A stretch of 64,000 nucleotides of DNA from Microvirga terrestris. Its GTDB lineage: Bacteria; Pseudomonadota; Alphaproteobacteria; Rhizobiales; Beijerinckiaceae. The stretch is taken from NCBI RefSeq assembly GCF_015694425.1, contig NZ_JADQDN010000003.1:310001-374000 (forward strand). The letters run 5' to 3'. Shown here one piece after another: positions 53,942 through 63,066 of the stretch (position 1 is the first letter of the stretch; every line of letters begins with the position of its first letter). A program made the translations under genes and the position numbers. The notes below the pieces were generated by a model. That model had not been told where the DNA came from. It did no database searches and saw nothing but the letters and a program-made list of their open reading frames with translations.

Positions 53942-56900
53942 TCACTTCTTGTTGTCCTCAAGCTGCGCCTTGAGGGCCATGAGCTTGGCGAAGGGCGAAT
54001 TCGGATCCGGCTGCTTCTCGCGCCGGTCGCGCGCGCCGTCCTGGCGGTTGTCGGCGCGCTTGTCGGGCCGCGGACCGCGGCGCTCGTCCCCGCGACGGCC
54101 TTCCCCGTGACCCGGACCGCGCGGTGGGCGGTTCTGCGGGCGACCGCCCTCCCCTTGCGCTTCGCGGCGCTCGGGACGCGGCCGACGCTCGCCGGTCTGA
54201 TCGCCCTGGTTCGCACCATGGCGCGGGCGACGGTCGCCGCGATCTTGGCGCTGATCCGGGCGGTCGGAACGCTCGCCGCGCTCGTGACGACTGCCTCGGG
54301 CGTCGCGACCGCGATGAGGCTGTGCGCCTTCGTGATGGCGACGGCCCTGCCGCCAGACCTCGATCATCTCTGGCTCGGCAGGAGTTGTCTCCGCAGGAGC
54401 AGCCTCACCTGATGCGTCCGCGGAAGCCATCGCCTCGCCCTCGGGCGAAGCTACGGCCTCGGCAGCGCTGGCCTCGACCTCCTGCTCGGAGACGAACGTC
54501 TCGGGAGCCTCGACGGCAACCGCGCCGATTTCCTCGGTGCCGATTGCAGCCTCGGACGCCTCGGCGGGAGCTGTCTCGGATGGAGCTTCCTCAGCGGCAG
54601 CTTCGCCTTGAGGCGGGGCGGCCTGGGGCTCGATAGCCCGCGGGGCTTCCACGAGCGGCACGGTGATGGCCGGGCCGGGACGACGATCCATCACGTAGCC
54701 GAGCGATTTCAGGATCGTGGCGAAATCCTCGCCGGCGCAGCCGACGAGAGACGTCATGGCAACGGTCGGCACGAAGCCCTCGCCATCGGCGGCACCCGCC
54801 GGCGGCTCGCCGGGGGTGATGCCGGGACGGTAGGAAATCGCCGGACGGATGAGGTCGGCCAAGCGCTCCAGAATGTCGACGCGGACGGCGCGGCCGCCGA
54901 GCACCCGGAAGCCTGCGGCCCGGTACAGCCCATGGGCGATCTCCGGATCGACGGGAATCGAGGTGCGGCCGGACTGGGCGAGATGAGCGATCTCGTCGAT
55001 GCCTTTCTGGTCGAGGCCGCCGTTCTGCAGGGCCCAGAGCTGGGTTGCGAGGACGCGGGGCGCCGGCTTCAGCAGGGCCGGCAGATAGAGGTGGTAGGCA
55101 CCAAAGCGAACCCCGGCCTTGCGCAGGGCGCCTCGGGCATCCTGATCGAGGCTGCGGACATCGTTGAGAACCTTGGCGCGCTCCAGCACCCCGAGGGCCT
55201 CGCCGATCTGGAAGCCGATGCCGCGGGCCAGACCCTGCAGCTCCTGGCTGTCCTCGAGCTGCTGCAGAGGTCCAAGCAGACGCACCACATAGGCCTTGAG
55301 CCAGGCGCGCAGGCGGTTGTCCACCTTGTCCCGGGCCGGGCCCGTGAGATGCTCGTCGGAGAGAATGCGCAGCTTGGGATCGAACAGCTTGTCGCCCGGC
55401 TCCAGCTTGGCCACCGGGTCGCCCATCCAGCGAATGGTGCCGTCGTTCGACAGCACGAGCATCGTGTCGGGGGTTTCGGCGAATCGGTCCGCCCGCGCCT
55501 CGATCTCGCCGGCCAGCGCCTTGCCGGCGGCGTTGCGCAGGGTCTTGACCTCCGTGGTGTCGGCCTGGGGGTCGGGCACGAAATGGAAGCCGTGCAGGTG
55601 ACCGATGTGCTGACCCTCGACGGTGACGTCGCCGGTGGTCGTAATTTCCGCTTCGAGCATTTTGTTCTCTCTCAAGCGCCGCATGAGAACGCTCGTCCGC
55701 CGGTCGATGAACCGTTGGGCGAGGCGTTCATGGAGCGCATCCGATAGCTTGTCCTCTACCTGACGCGCAACATCCTGCCAATGCTCCGGATCCTTCAACC
55801 AGTCGGGACGATTGGCGACGAAGGACCAGGTCCGGACCTGGGCGATGCGGTTGGAGAGGGTATCGATATCCCCATCGGTCCGATCCATAGCGGACAGATG
55901 GCGGGCAAACCAGTCGGCCGGGATGGCCCCGTCCTTCATGAGGAAACGGTAGAGCTGGCCGACAAGATCCGCATGGGTCTGTGGCGAAACCTTGCGGTAG
56001 TCCGGTACCTGGCAGATCTGCCAGAGCCGCTCCACGGCATACTGGGAGCGGGCCATGGCCTGGATGTCGTCTTCCCGGGCCAGAACTTCGAGGGACATGA
56101 CGTCTTCGCCGGTGGGAGCCCGCACGAGCCCATGCTCCCGCGGCTGGTTCCCAAGCGAATCGCGTAGGCGCGCCAGCGAGGAGAAGTCGAGATCCGGATT
56201 GCGCCATTGCAGGATGCGCACCGGGTCGAACACGTGATTTTCGAGCGCTTGGACGGTCTCCGCGTCGAAAGGCGGGCAGCGGCCGGAGGTGCCAAAGGTG
56301 CCGTCGCGCATGTAGCGGCCGGCACGGCCGGCGATCTGGGCCAACTCGGAGTTGTTCAGCTTGCGGAACTGGAACCCGTCGAACTTCTTGTCGGACGCGA
56401 AGGCCACATGGTTCACGTCGAGATTGAGGCCCATGCCGATGGCATCGGTGGCAATGAGATAATCCACGTCGCCGTTCTGGAAGAGCTCGACCTGGGCGTT
56501 GCGGGTCCGGGGAGAAAGGGCGCCGAGCACCACGGCGGCGCCGCCGCTCTGGCGGCGGATGAGCTCGGCGATGCCATAGACCTCCTCGGCCGAGAAGGCC
56601 ACGATGGCCGAGCGCCGTGGGAGGCGCGAAACCTTCTTCTCGCCGGCGAACGAGAGCTGCGACAGCCGCGGCCGGGTGACCACATGGACGCCCGGAATCA
56701 GTGCCTCGATGACAGGGCGCATGGTGGCCGAGCCGATGAGCAGCGTCTCCTCGCGCCCACGCTGGTTTAGCAGGCGGTCGGTGAAGACGTGCCCCCGGTC
56801 GAGGTCGCTGGCGAGCTGGATCTCGTCGACGGCCACGAAGGCGACGTCGAGATCCCGCGGCATCGCCTCGACGGTGGAGATCCAGTAGCGCGGGCGGTCC

Positions 56901-57130
56901 GGCTTGATCTTCTCCTCGCCGGTGACCAGGGCGACGTTGTGGGGGCCGGCCTTCTCCACCACGCGGTTGTAGACCTCGCGTGCAAGCAGGCGCAGGGGCA
57001 GGCCGATCATGCCGCTGTCGTGGCCGAGCATGCGCTCGATGGCCAGATGGGTCTTGCCAGTATTGGTGGGGCCGAGCACGGCCGTGACGCCGCGCGAACG
57101 CACCTGCGGGGGAAGGGAACGACGGGCCAT
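53942..57130 (-). CDS. Suv3-like superfamily 2 RNA helicase
   Basis: A 1062-residue protein related to the mitochondrial Suv3 helicase. Motifs in order: Walker A VLGPTNTGKTHLA (about residue 20), VDEIQ (motif II), IGSATM (motif III) and QIAGRAGRYM (motif VI). The central part has the Suv3 C-terminal helical domains. The last 200 residues are low-complexity: an Ala/Glu-rich stretch, then an Arg/Gly/Asp-rich tail of disordered type, possibly an RNA-binding extension. It probably unwinds structured RNA during turnover. The long plus-strand frame opposite its tail is a composition artefact. Confidence 0.9.
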   Translation of the reverse strand: MARRSLPPQVRSRGVTAVLGPTNTGKTHLAIERMLGHDSGMIGLPLRLLAREVYNRVVEKAGPHNVALVTGEEKIKPDRPRYWISTVEAMPRDLDVAFVAVDEIQLASDLDRGHVFTDRLLNQRGREETLLIGSATMRPVIEALIPGVHVVTRPRLSQLSFAGEKKVSRLPRRSAIVAFSAEEVYGIAELIRRQSGGAAVVLGALSPRTRNAQVELFQNGDVDYLIATDAIGMGLNLDVNHVAFASDKKFDGFQFRKLNNSELAQIAGRAGRYMRDGTFGTSGRCPPFDAETVQALENHVFDPVRILQWRNPDLDFSSLARLRDSLGNQPREHGLVRAPTGEDVMSLEVLAREDDIQAMARSQYAVERLWQICQVPDYRKVSPQTHADLVGQLYRFLMKDGAIPADWFARHLSAMDRTDGDIDTLSNRIAQVRTWSFVANRPDWLKDPEHWQDVARQVEDKLSDALHERLAQRFIDRRTSVLMRRLRENKMLEAEITTTGDVTVEGQHIGHLHGFHFVPDPQADTTEVKTLRNAAGKALAGEIEARADRFAETPDTMLVLSNDGTIRWMGDPVAKLEPGDKLFDPKLRILSDEHLTGPARDKVDNRLRAWLKAYVVRLLGPLQQLEDSQELQGLARGIGFQIGEALGVLERAKVLNDVRSLDQDARGALRKAGVRFGAYHLYLPALLKPAPRVLATQLWALQNGGLDQKGIDEIAHLAQSGRTSIPVDPEIAHGLYRAAGFRVLGGRAVRVDILERLADLIRPAISYRPGITPGEPPAGAADGEGFVPTVAMTSLVGCAGEDFATILKSLGYVMDRRPGPAITVPLVEAPRAIEPQAAPPQGEAAAEEAPSETAPAEASEAAIGTEEIGAVAVEAPETFVSEQEVEASAAEAVASPEGEAMASADASGEAAPAETTPAEPEMIEVWRQGRRHHEGAQPHRGRDARGSRHERGERSDRPDQRQDRGDRRPRHGANQGDQTGERRPRPERREAQGEGGRPQNRPPRGPGHGEGRRGDERRGPRPDKRADNRQDGARDRREKQPDPNSPFAKLMALKAQLEDNKK

Positions 57131-57329
57131 GCCTGGATGTCGGGTAATCTTGAACGTCCCGGAGTAACAAGAGGCTGTACGGGCTGGACGCCGGAGCCGG
57201 AAGCCTTCTTCAAGGCAGACCGGCCCTCGCGGCCGGCTGCGGGCTATGCCCTTATATGGGCACGGGCGCCTCTTTCGCTACCCGCCGCGGGTGCTTTCGC
57301 CAAGGATTCTCTAGACATAATATGAGAGC

Positions 57330-58190
57330 TTATTGCACAGCCCCGGCTTGGACGGCCTCATCCGCCCGCACGGCCTTGCGCATCGGCCGGGACGCCTTGC
57401 CGTCTCCTTCCAGCGACCAGAGCGAGGCCTGCATCTCGCCGACGCCGATCATCGTGCGCACTGAGACCTTCAAGGGGAAGAGCAGGCGCGGACCTTCGAC
57501 GGGAGCAAGCCAGACGGACATGTCCCGGTTCTCCTGCATGAACTTGGTGGCCGGACGCTCGGGCCGGTGGCCGGAGACCGGTACATAGCGGGCATTGCAG
57601 ATGAGAACCGGACCGGAATAGCCCTCAACCTCGATAGTCTTGGTCTCCGCATAGCTGAGAACCACATTCATGCGGGAAGCGCCGTCAAAGACCGGTATAG
57701 TCCGATTGCAGTTATCGGGATCAGTCAGGCTCTTGGACGCCAGAGCAGGCATGAGCAGCGCACTCATGGGATCGACGACACCCTTCTTGTCGGCAGGCTT
57801 GACCGGGATCCGGTCTTCCTTGGGCTCGAGAGGCGGGTCGATTTCGACATCAGCCACATGGCCGCCCTTCAATCCCATGCGGACGCTGCGCTGGTTGTCT
57901 GAGGTCTTCGACACCACGGCGAAGTTCGTTGAGCGCGGGCCAGCTTCAGCGAGCGTGCCAGAAGCGGACGCTTCACCCTTGCCGCCTGTCAGGATCATGG
58001 CGAGGCCTGTCAGCTTTGCATTGCCCTGCATCTCGTATTTTTTTCCCTTGAAGGACGAGACCAGGTCTGCTTTCCCTAAGGGCAGACCCGCAAGGGAGAG
58101 GTCATACGTCACCTTGAGGGTCTGAGCTTGGGCGAACGAAGCCGTTCCCGCAAAGGCCAGGGTGACGAGAGCTGAGGCGATGAGGCGCAT
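57330..58190 (-). CDS. DUF3108 family periplasmic protein
   Basis: A 286-residue protein with signal peptide MRLIASALVTLAFAGTASF ending AQAQ, then VTYDLSLAGLPLGKADLVS, the DUF3108 start. Predicted beta-rich; family function unknown. The start at 58190 is preferred over a longer frame to 58325 that lacks a signal peptide. Confidence 0.82.
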   Translation of the reverse strand: MRLIASALVTLAFAGTASFAQAQTLKVTYDLSLAGLPLGKADLVSSFKGKKYEMQGNAKLTGLAMILTGGKGEASASGTLAEAGPRSTNFAVVSKTSDNQRSVRMGLKGGHVADVEIDPPLEPKEDRIPVKPADKKGVVDPMSALLMPALASKSLTDPDNCNRTIPVFDGASRMNVVLSYAETKTIEVEGYSGPVLICNARYVPVSGHRPERPATKFMQENRDMSVWLAPVEGPRLLFPLKVSVRTMIGVGEMQASLWSLEGDGKASRPMRKAVRADEAVQAGAVQ

Positions 58191-58423
58191 AGGGCTGTTC
58201 CGATAGTCTATTCTGTTGCATCGCACGAGATTCGGAATAAATCGTGACCACGCGGCCGAAAAAAAGGGGGTGCGACGTCGCGCTATTCTTGACCCACACC
58301 CCTGTTTCGGCTTATAGGCTCGCACCTTCCAAGGACTTCTGGTGTCCGGCCGCGTGGGATCTGCGATCTTGCAAACCCGCGAATTGTGGTCGCGACCCTC
58401 ACACGACGAATAGGATTGAACCC

Positions 58424-58714
58424 ATGTCGCGCCGTTGCGAACTGACCGGCAAGGCCGTGCTGAGTGGCCACCTGGTGAGCCACTCGAACCGCAAAACGAA
58501 GCGGAAGTTCCTGCCGAACCTCTGCAATGTCACGCTCCAATCTGACGCTCTGCAGCGCTCCTTCCGCCTGCGCGTCACCGCCAATGCGCTCCGCTCGGTC
58601 GAGCACCGCGGTGGCCTCGACGCCTTCCTGGCCAAGGCCAAGGCTGACGAGCTCTCCACCACCGCCCTGGCGGTGAAGCGCGAGCTCGAGAAGAAGCTCG
58701 CCGCTGCGAGCTGA
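58424..58714 (+). CDS. rpmB: 50S ribosomal protein L28
   Basis: A 96-residue ribosomal protein, [20 protein letters not shown], with [16 protein letters not shown] and [17 protein letters not shown], all L28 signatures. The start is set by homology; the upstream frame extension is not protein-like. A strong terminator follows. Confidence 0.95.
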   Translation: MSRRCELTGKAVLSGHLVSHSNRKTKRKFLPNLCNVTLQSDALQRSFRLRVTANALRSVEHRGGLDAFLAKAKADELSTTALAVKRELEKKLAAAS

Positions 58715-58744
58715 TCTCGGATCGCCTCTGAGAAATATGCTTTG

Positions 58745-58766
58745 CGGGCGGCCCTGGTGCCGCCCG
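58745..58766 (+). terminator. Terminator of rpmB
   Basis: Stem CGGGCGGC/GCCGCCCG with a 6-base loop followed by TTTT, about 30 bases after the rpmB stop. Confidence 0.85.
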
Positions 58767-58812
58767 TTTTGCGTTATCTGAAGGCTTAAGCATTGTCTGG
58801 AAAGTCCATCCC

Positions 58813-59436
58813 ATGAGCCAGATCGACCGCCGCGACTTCCTCATTGCGCTCACCGCGATGACCCTGGTCGTCCTCTCGTCGAACATCCTGGTCCAGCATC
58901 CCTTCACTCATTGGGGCATGGGCGACTACCTGACATGGGGTGCCTTCAGCTATCCATTCTCGTTCCTGGTCACGGACCTGTCGAACCGCCGCTTCGGAAC
59001 GCAAGGCGCCCGTCGTGTGGTCTATGTGGGCTTCGTGCTGGCCGTGGTGCTCTCGGTCGTCCTGGCGACGCCGCGCATCGCCATCGCGTCGGGTGCGGCC
59101 TTCCTCGTGGCCCAGCTCCTCGACATCAGCATCTTCGCCCGCCTGCGCGACAAGGCTTGGTGGATGCCACCCTTCATCTCCTCGGTGATCTCGTCGGGGC
59201 TCGACACGGCGATCTTCTTCTCGTTCGCCTTCTATTGCGGCGTGGTGCCGGGCTTCGGCCTCACGATCAGTGAGATGTTGGGTCAAGCGGGAATCGTCGA
59301 CGAGTGCATCGCCCTCCCATGGGTCAACCTTGCCATAGCGGATTATGGGGTGAAGCTCGCACTGGCCGCCATCGCGATTGCCCCTTACGGTGCTATCCTG
59401 GCGCTCATGCGCCCGCGGCTGCAGCGGACCGCCTGA
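58813..59436 (+). CDS. Queuosine precursor transporter (VUT/YhhQ family)
   Basis: A 207-residue inner-membrane protein with about six helices and the family block WGAFSYPFSFLVTDLSNRRFG plus later ISSGLDTAIFFSFAF (key residues PF.FL.TDL and S..D). Family members import 7-cyano-7-deazaguanine for queuosine-tRNA synthesis. It lies alone, convergent with the carboxypeptidase gene 9 bases away. Confidence 0.9.
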   Translation: MSQIDRRDFLIALTAMTLVVLSSNILVQHPFTHWGMGDYLTWGAFSYPFSFLVTDLSNRRFGTQGARRVVYVGFVLAVVLSVVLATPRIAIASGAAFLVAQLLDISIFARLRDKAWWMPPFISSVISSGLDTAIFFSFAFYCGVVPGFGLTISEMLGQAGIVDECIALPWVNLAIADYGVKLALAAIAIAPYGAILALMRPRLQRTA

Positions 59437-59445
59437 TTGCCATCG

Positions 59446-60381
59446 TTAATCGCGACGTCGTGAGACATCCGTACGCTTGGCGTCTCCACCGGCAACGACG
59501 GCACCCGCGACTGCGGGACCCTGCCGACCGCATTTGAGGCGGCGCAGATCGATACCAGGCGTAGGCCAGCTGGCCTTCAGCGTGCGGAGATTGCCGATTG
59601 GAGAGGTGTCTCCCGAGAGACCGGCATTGAGCAGGTCCTTCGTGATCCGCGTCCGCACAGCCGCGCTGGGGGATCCGAGAACCACCGCGATGACGCGCCT
59701 GCCGCCGCTCACGGCTGAAATGGCCACGTTGAACCCGGAGGCGCAGACATAACCTGTCTTGGTCGCCTCGAGGGAGGCATAGTCCTCGATGAGCTTATTG
59801 GTGTTCTTCAGCGTCCGGCCATTGACCGTGACTGCCGGCGTCCTGAACAGGTCGGTATGGGCCGAGTGATGGCTTAGGACGGCCAGCATAAGAACGGCCA
59901 TGTCCCTGGCGTTGGTCACCTGACGATCGTCGTGCAAGCCGTTGGCATTGACGAAGCGCGTCCCGCTCATTCCGAGGCGCCCGGCCTCCGCGTTCATCGC
60001 GGCTACGAAGGAGGCCTCGCTGCCGCCGACGGCCTCCGCGACTGCGACCGCCACGTCGTTGGCGCTCTTGACCATCATCACGAGCAAGGCGTCCTCCAGG
60101 CGGAGAGACGTGCCTTCCGGAACGCCCAGCTTGCTCGGGGCTTGGGACACGGCCCAGGCGCTCATGGGTACGGACGTATCCATGGAGAGCCTGCCTGACT
60201 GGACCGCCATGAGGGCAAGATGCGCCGTCATCAGCTTGGTAAGGGATGCCGGATGCCAGGACCGAGTAGCCTCCTGAGCCGCCAGAATGTTGCCGGAGGA
60301 CGCATCGACCAGCAGCAAGGGCGAGGCGCTGGCGCCCGTCAGGAAAAGGCCGGCGGCCAGTAGGATCGAGGGCGCCTTCAT
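59446..60381 (-). CDS. D-alanyl-D-alanine carboxypeptidase (peptidase S11)
   Basis: A 311-residue periplasmic penicillin-binding protein, PBP5/6-like, that trims stem peptides. Signal peptide ending ASAS; motifs SLTK (SxxK), SAN (SxN) and KTG all present. The last 60 residues are Gly/Ala/Arg-rich and lack the usual beta domain and membrane anchor, so it is a short family member. The start at 60381 (MKAPSILLAAG) gives a proper signal peptide. Confidence 0.9.
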   Translation of the reverse strand: MKAPSILLAAGLFLTGASASPLLLVDASSGNILAAQEATRSWHPASLTKLMTAHLALMAVQSGRLSMDTSVPMSAWAVSQAPSKLGVPEGTSLRLEDALLVMMVKSANDVAVAVAEAVGGSEASFVAAMNAEAGRLGMSGTRFVNANGLHDDRQVTNARDMAVLMLAVLSHHSAHTDLFRTPAVTVNGRTLKNTNKLIEDYASLEATKTGYVCASGFNVAISAVSGGRRVIAVVLGSPSAAVRTRITKDLLNAGLSGDTSPIGNLRTLKASWPTPGIDLRRLKCGRQGPAVAGAVVAGGDAKRTDVSRRRD

Positions 60382-60480
60382 GACGCGATGGTTGACGAAA
60401 ACCGCGGCCTTTCGCAAGTGATCAGTGGCCCCGCTACCCCAGAATCTCCGGGCCGGTGCGCCGGCAACGCCACATGGGCT

Positions 60481-61230
60481 CTAGAGAGCCTCCTCCGCAT
60501 AGGGCGGGTGGGGAATAGCCTGATGGGCCGCCCGTAGGGCCGCCGACCAGCGATCGCGCAGATCGCGGAAATACGGCTCGTCCTCCTGGATTCGGTACGT
60601 CACGCTTGCCTTGAGCGCGTCGCGCTTGGCCACCACGATATCGATCGGCAGGCCAACCCCGAGATTGGACTTCAAGGTTGAGTCCATCGATATGAGCCCG
60701 AGCTTCAGTGCCTCAACAAGGCTGGTGTCGTGGGCAATCGCCCGGTCGAGGATCGGCTTGCCGTATTTCGGTTCGCCAATCTGCAGGAAAGGCGTATCGG
60801 TGGTGGCCTCAATGGCATTGCCGGCTGCATAGATCTGATAGAGCCGCATCTGGCCTCGGCCGATCTGCCCCCCAAGCAGCATGGTGACGTCGAAGGTCAT
60901 GTTGCGCTTTTCCATCTCGATCCCGTCCATCTCATAGACACGACGGATGGTACGCCCGACGAGCTGGGCCGCCTTGAACATGCTCGAAACCGTGAAAAGA
61001 GTCTCGACCTCACCAGTCTCGGGATTCTCGATCCCGTCCGAGAGCAGCGAGAGGACGGATTGGCTTGCCGAGAGATTGCCCGCCGTGGCCAAGGTGATCA
61101 GCCGCTCACCCGGCTTCTCAAACACATGAAGCTTGCGGAATGTCGCAATATTGTCGACGCCTGCATTGGTACGCGTGTCGGCGATCATCACAAGGCCATC
61201 CTGTACGAGGATGCCGACACAATACGTCAT
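60481..61230 (-). CDS. Anbu proteasome-like peptidase
   Basis: A 249-residue Ntn-hydrolase-fold protein of the Anbu (ancestral beta subunit) family. The N-terminus MTYCVGILVQDGLVMIADTR has Thr2 as the likely nucleophile after Met removal; the pattern SAxxxG-type text is present as ATAGNLSASQ. GGAGG lies 7 bases before the ATG at 61230. It is the last gene of the four-gene operon ATP-grasp, alpha-E, transglutaminase, Anbu, the standard gene set for this family. Biological substrate is not known. Confidence 0.92.
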   Translation of the reverse strand: MTYCVGILVQDGLVMIADTRTNAGVDNIATFRKLHVFEKPGERLITLATAGNLSASQSVLSLLSDGIENPETGEVETLFTVSSMFKAAQLVGRTIRRVYEMDGIEMEKRNMTFDVTMLLGGQIGRGQMRLYQIYAAGNAIEATTDTPFLQIGEPKYGKPILDRAIAHDTSLVEALKLGLISMDSTLKSNLGVGLPIDIVVAKRDALKASVTYRIQEDEPYFRDLRDRWSAALRAAHQAIPHPPYAEEAL

Positions 61231-61283
61231 GGGTGTTCCTCCAGGGGTCTTCTGGTCGAATTGCTGCGGTTTCGAGGCCATTC

Positions 61284-62102
61284 TTACGCCTGTGCTTGGC
61301 GGGCGCCTTCGATCCTCAAACGAACGTCGAGCGCCTCACGGGTAGCGCCGTAATAGCTTCCTCGGACCGGGGCTGCATCAAGATAATCGAGCCCGATGGC
61401 GAGCCGGACGTAGTGTTCCGTTGCGGAAACGGCATTGGTCGGGTCGAAACTCACCCAACCGAGATCCGGGAGATAGGCCTCGACCCAGGCATGACCGGCC
61501 TCCTGCTCGACCTCGCCGGGCTTGTGAAGGTAGCCGGAGACATAGCGGGCCGGGATCTTCAAGGAGCGCGCTGCGCTCAGGAAGATATGGGTGAAGTCCT
61601 GGCAGACCCCATGACCGGCCGCAAAGGCTTCCGTTCCCAAGGTCGTGGAGCTCGTGGCTTGCGTGTCGAAGCGCAGGCGCTCGGGGATTGCGCTCATGAG
61701 CGCATGAGCCTGATCAAGCGGATTGGTGAAGCGGCCCGCCGTGACCTGCGCAAATTCACGAATGTCGGCATCGGGACGGGTGAGAGGCGTCTCGCGCAGG
61801 TAGAAGATCTCCGGAAATCGTTCGACCCCTCCCCGGATGATACCGGCCGTATCCGTCGTCTCCACCTCGCCGGCCACGCGCAGGACGATCTGGCTGACCG
61901 GACCGGGCACGGACAAGCTGTGTATGATGTTGCCGTACCAGTCCTCCCGACGCATGAGGCGGCCCTCGCCATCCATGTCGATATTCCAGGACAGGACCGT
62001 CTGGCTGTCGCAGCCACGGGGCGTGAGGCGCAGGAGCTGAATCGCCGATCGTGCGGGCTCGCTGTAGTGATAAACCGTCTCGTGGGTGATGCGGATGCGC
62101 AT
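61284..62102 (-). CDS. Transglutaminase-like protein of the Anbu operon
   Basis: A 272-residue papain-fold protein. N-terminal beta-domain starting MRIRITHETVYHYSEPARSA, and the triad Cys in GHGVCQDFTH, His in AGHAWVEAY and Asp in FDPTN. It starts 3 bases after the alpha-E stop and precedes Anbu by 53 bases. The family is thought to cut or form isopeptide bonds with the operon partners; the substrate is unknown. Confidence 0.92.
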   Translation of the reverse strand: MRIRITHETVYHYSEPARSAIQLLRLTPRGCDSQTVLSWNIDMDGEGRLMRREDWYGNIIHSLSVPGPVSQIVLRVAGEVETTDTAGIIRGGVERFPEIFYLRETPLTRPDADIREFAQVTAGRFTNPLDQAHALMSAIPERLRFDTQATSSTTLGTEAFAAGHGVCQDFTHIFLSAARSLKIPARYVSGYLHKPGEVEQEAGHAWVEAYLPDLGWVSFDPTNAVSATEHYVRLAIGLDYLDAAPVRGSYYGATREALDVRLRIEGARQAQA

Positions 62103-62105
62103 GGG

Positions 62106-63050
62106 TCAGCACAGATACTGATTCGAGATGGCGAGACTGAGCCGGTTGTTGTCCGCCAGGAAGTCCTGGAGAAACTCGTGCAGCCCATGCTGAAAGATAT
62201 CCTCGATGTTCCGGTTCGTCAGCCGGGCGTGGGTCGCCCTTGCTTGGCGCTGCGCCGCGCCGGACGTGCCATAGCGATGCGAAAGATCGTCGAGGTGGCG
62301 TGAGAGCGCACCATAGCAGGCGGCCAGCGACCGGGGCATCTCCTCGCGCAGGATCAGGAGATCCGCTACGAGCCAGGGCCTCAGATTCTGATGATAGACC
62401 CACTGGTAGCTGACCAGCGCCGAGACCGAGCGGAGAATGGCGGCCCATTGATAATAATCGATGCCGCCACCCACGGGTGCATCCTGCGGCAGGAGCACGT
62501 GATACTTCACGTCGAGCACCCGCGCCGTGTTGTCGGCCCGCTCGATGTAGAGGCCGAGCCGCGAGAACCAATAAGCATCGTTGCGCAACATGGTGCGCAT
62601 GGCCGAACCATCGTAGCGGAGTGAAGCCTCCTTCACGAGATTCAGGAATTTCGGCAGATCCTCGACTTTGATCTTCCTGGCCTTGTAGCGGCGTAGATCG
62701 AGCCAGGCGGAGTTGATGGCCTCCCACATCTCCGATGTGAGAGCGCTGCGGACGGAGCGGGCATTCTGGCGTGCGGTGTCGAAGCTGTTCTGGATGCTTG
62801 AGGGATTCGCCTCCGAGAAGGCCAGGAACTCGATCACGTTCTCAGGCGTCGCCTCGCCATAAGTGGCCCGGAACTCATCGACACCGCCAGCCGTGATCAG
62901 GGCCGATTCCCACTCGTTGGTTTCCAAATCGTTGTAGGAAATCGGCATCGACGCCATACGATAGGCGACATCGAGGATGCGTGCGGTGTTCTCGGCCCGC
63001 TCCACATAGCGGGAAAGCCAGTAGAGGCTGTCCGCGTCACGACTCAGCAC
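62106..63050 (-). CDS. Alpha-E domain protein of the Anbu operon
   Basis: A 314-residue all-helical protein, MLSRDADSLYWLSRYVERAE, the family hallmark, with a second copy-like block DAYWFSRLGLYIERADNTAR in the middle. The Arg/Glu-rich helix pairs are typical of DUF403. It starts 16 bases after the ATP-grasp gene. No enzymatic function is assigned to this family. Confidence 0.92.
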   Translation of the reverse strand: MLSRDADSLYWLSRYVERAENTARILDVAYRMASMPISYNDLETNEWESALITAGGVDEFRATYGEATPENVIEFLAFSEANPSSIQNSFDTARQNARSVRSALTSEMWEAINSAWLDLRRYKARKIKVEDLPKFLNLVKEASLRYDGSAMRTMLRNDAYWFSRLGLYIERADNTARVLDVKYHVLLPQDAPVGGGIDYYQWAAILRSVSALVSYQWVYHQNLRPWLVADLLILREEMPRSLAACYGALSRHLDDLSHRYGTSGAAQRQARATHARLTNRNIEDIFQHGLHEFLQDFLADNNRLSLAISNQYLC

Positions 63051-63066
63051 GACAAACGCTCCCTGC

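Noticed and set aside
53117..54412. 431-codon plus-strand frame opposite fdxA, S4 and the helicase tail
   Set aside because: It spans three real genes on the other strand and the palindromes; no protein motif.
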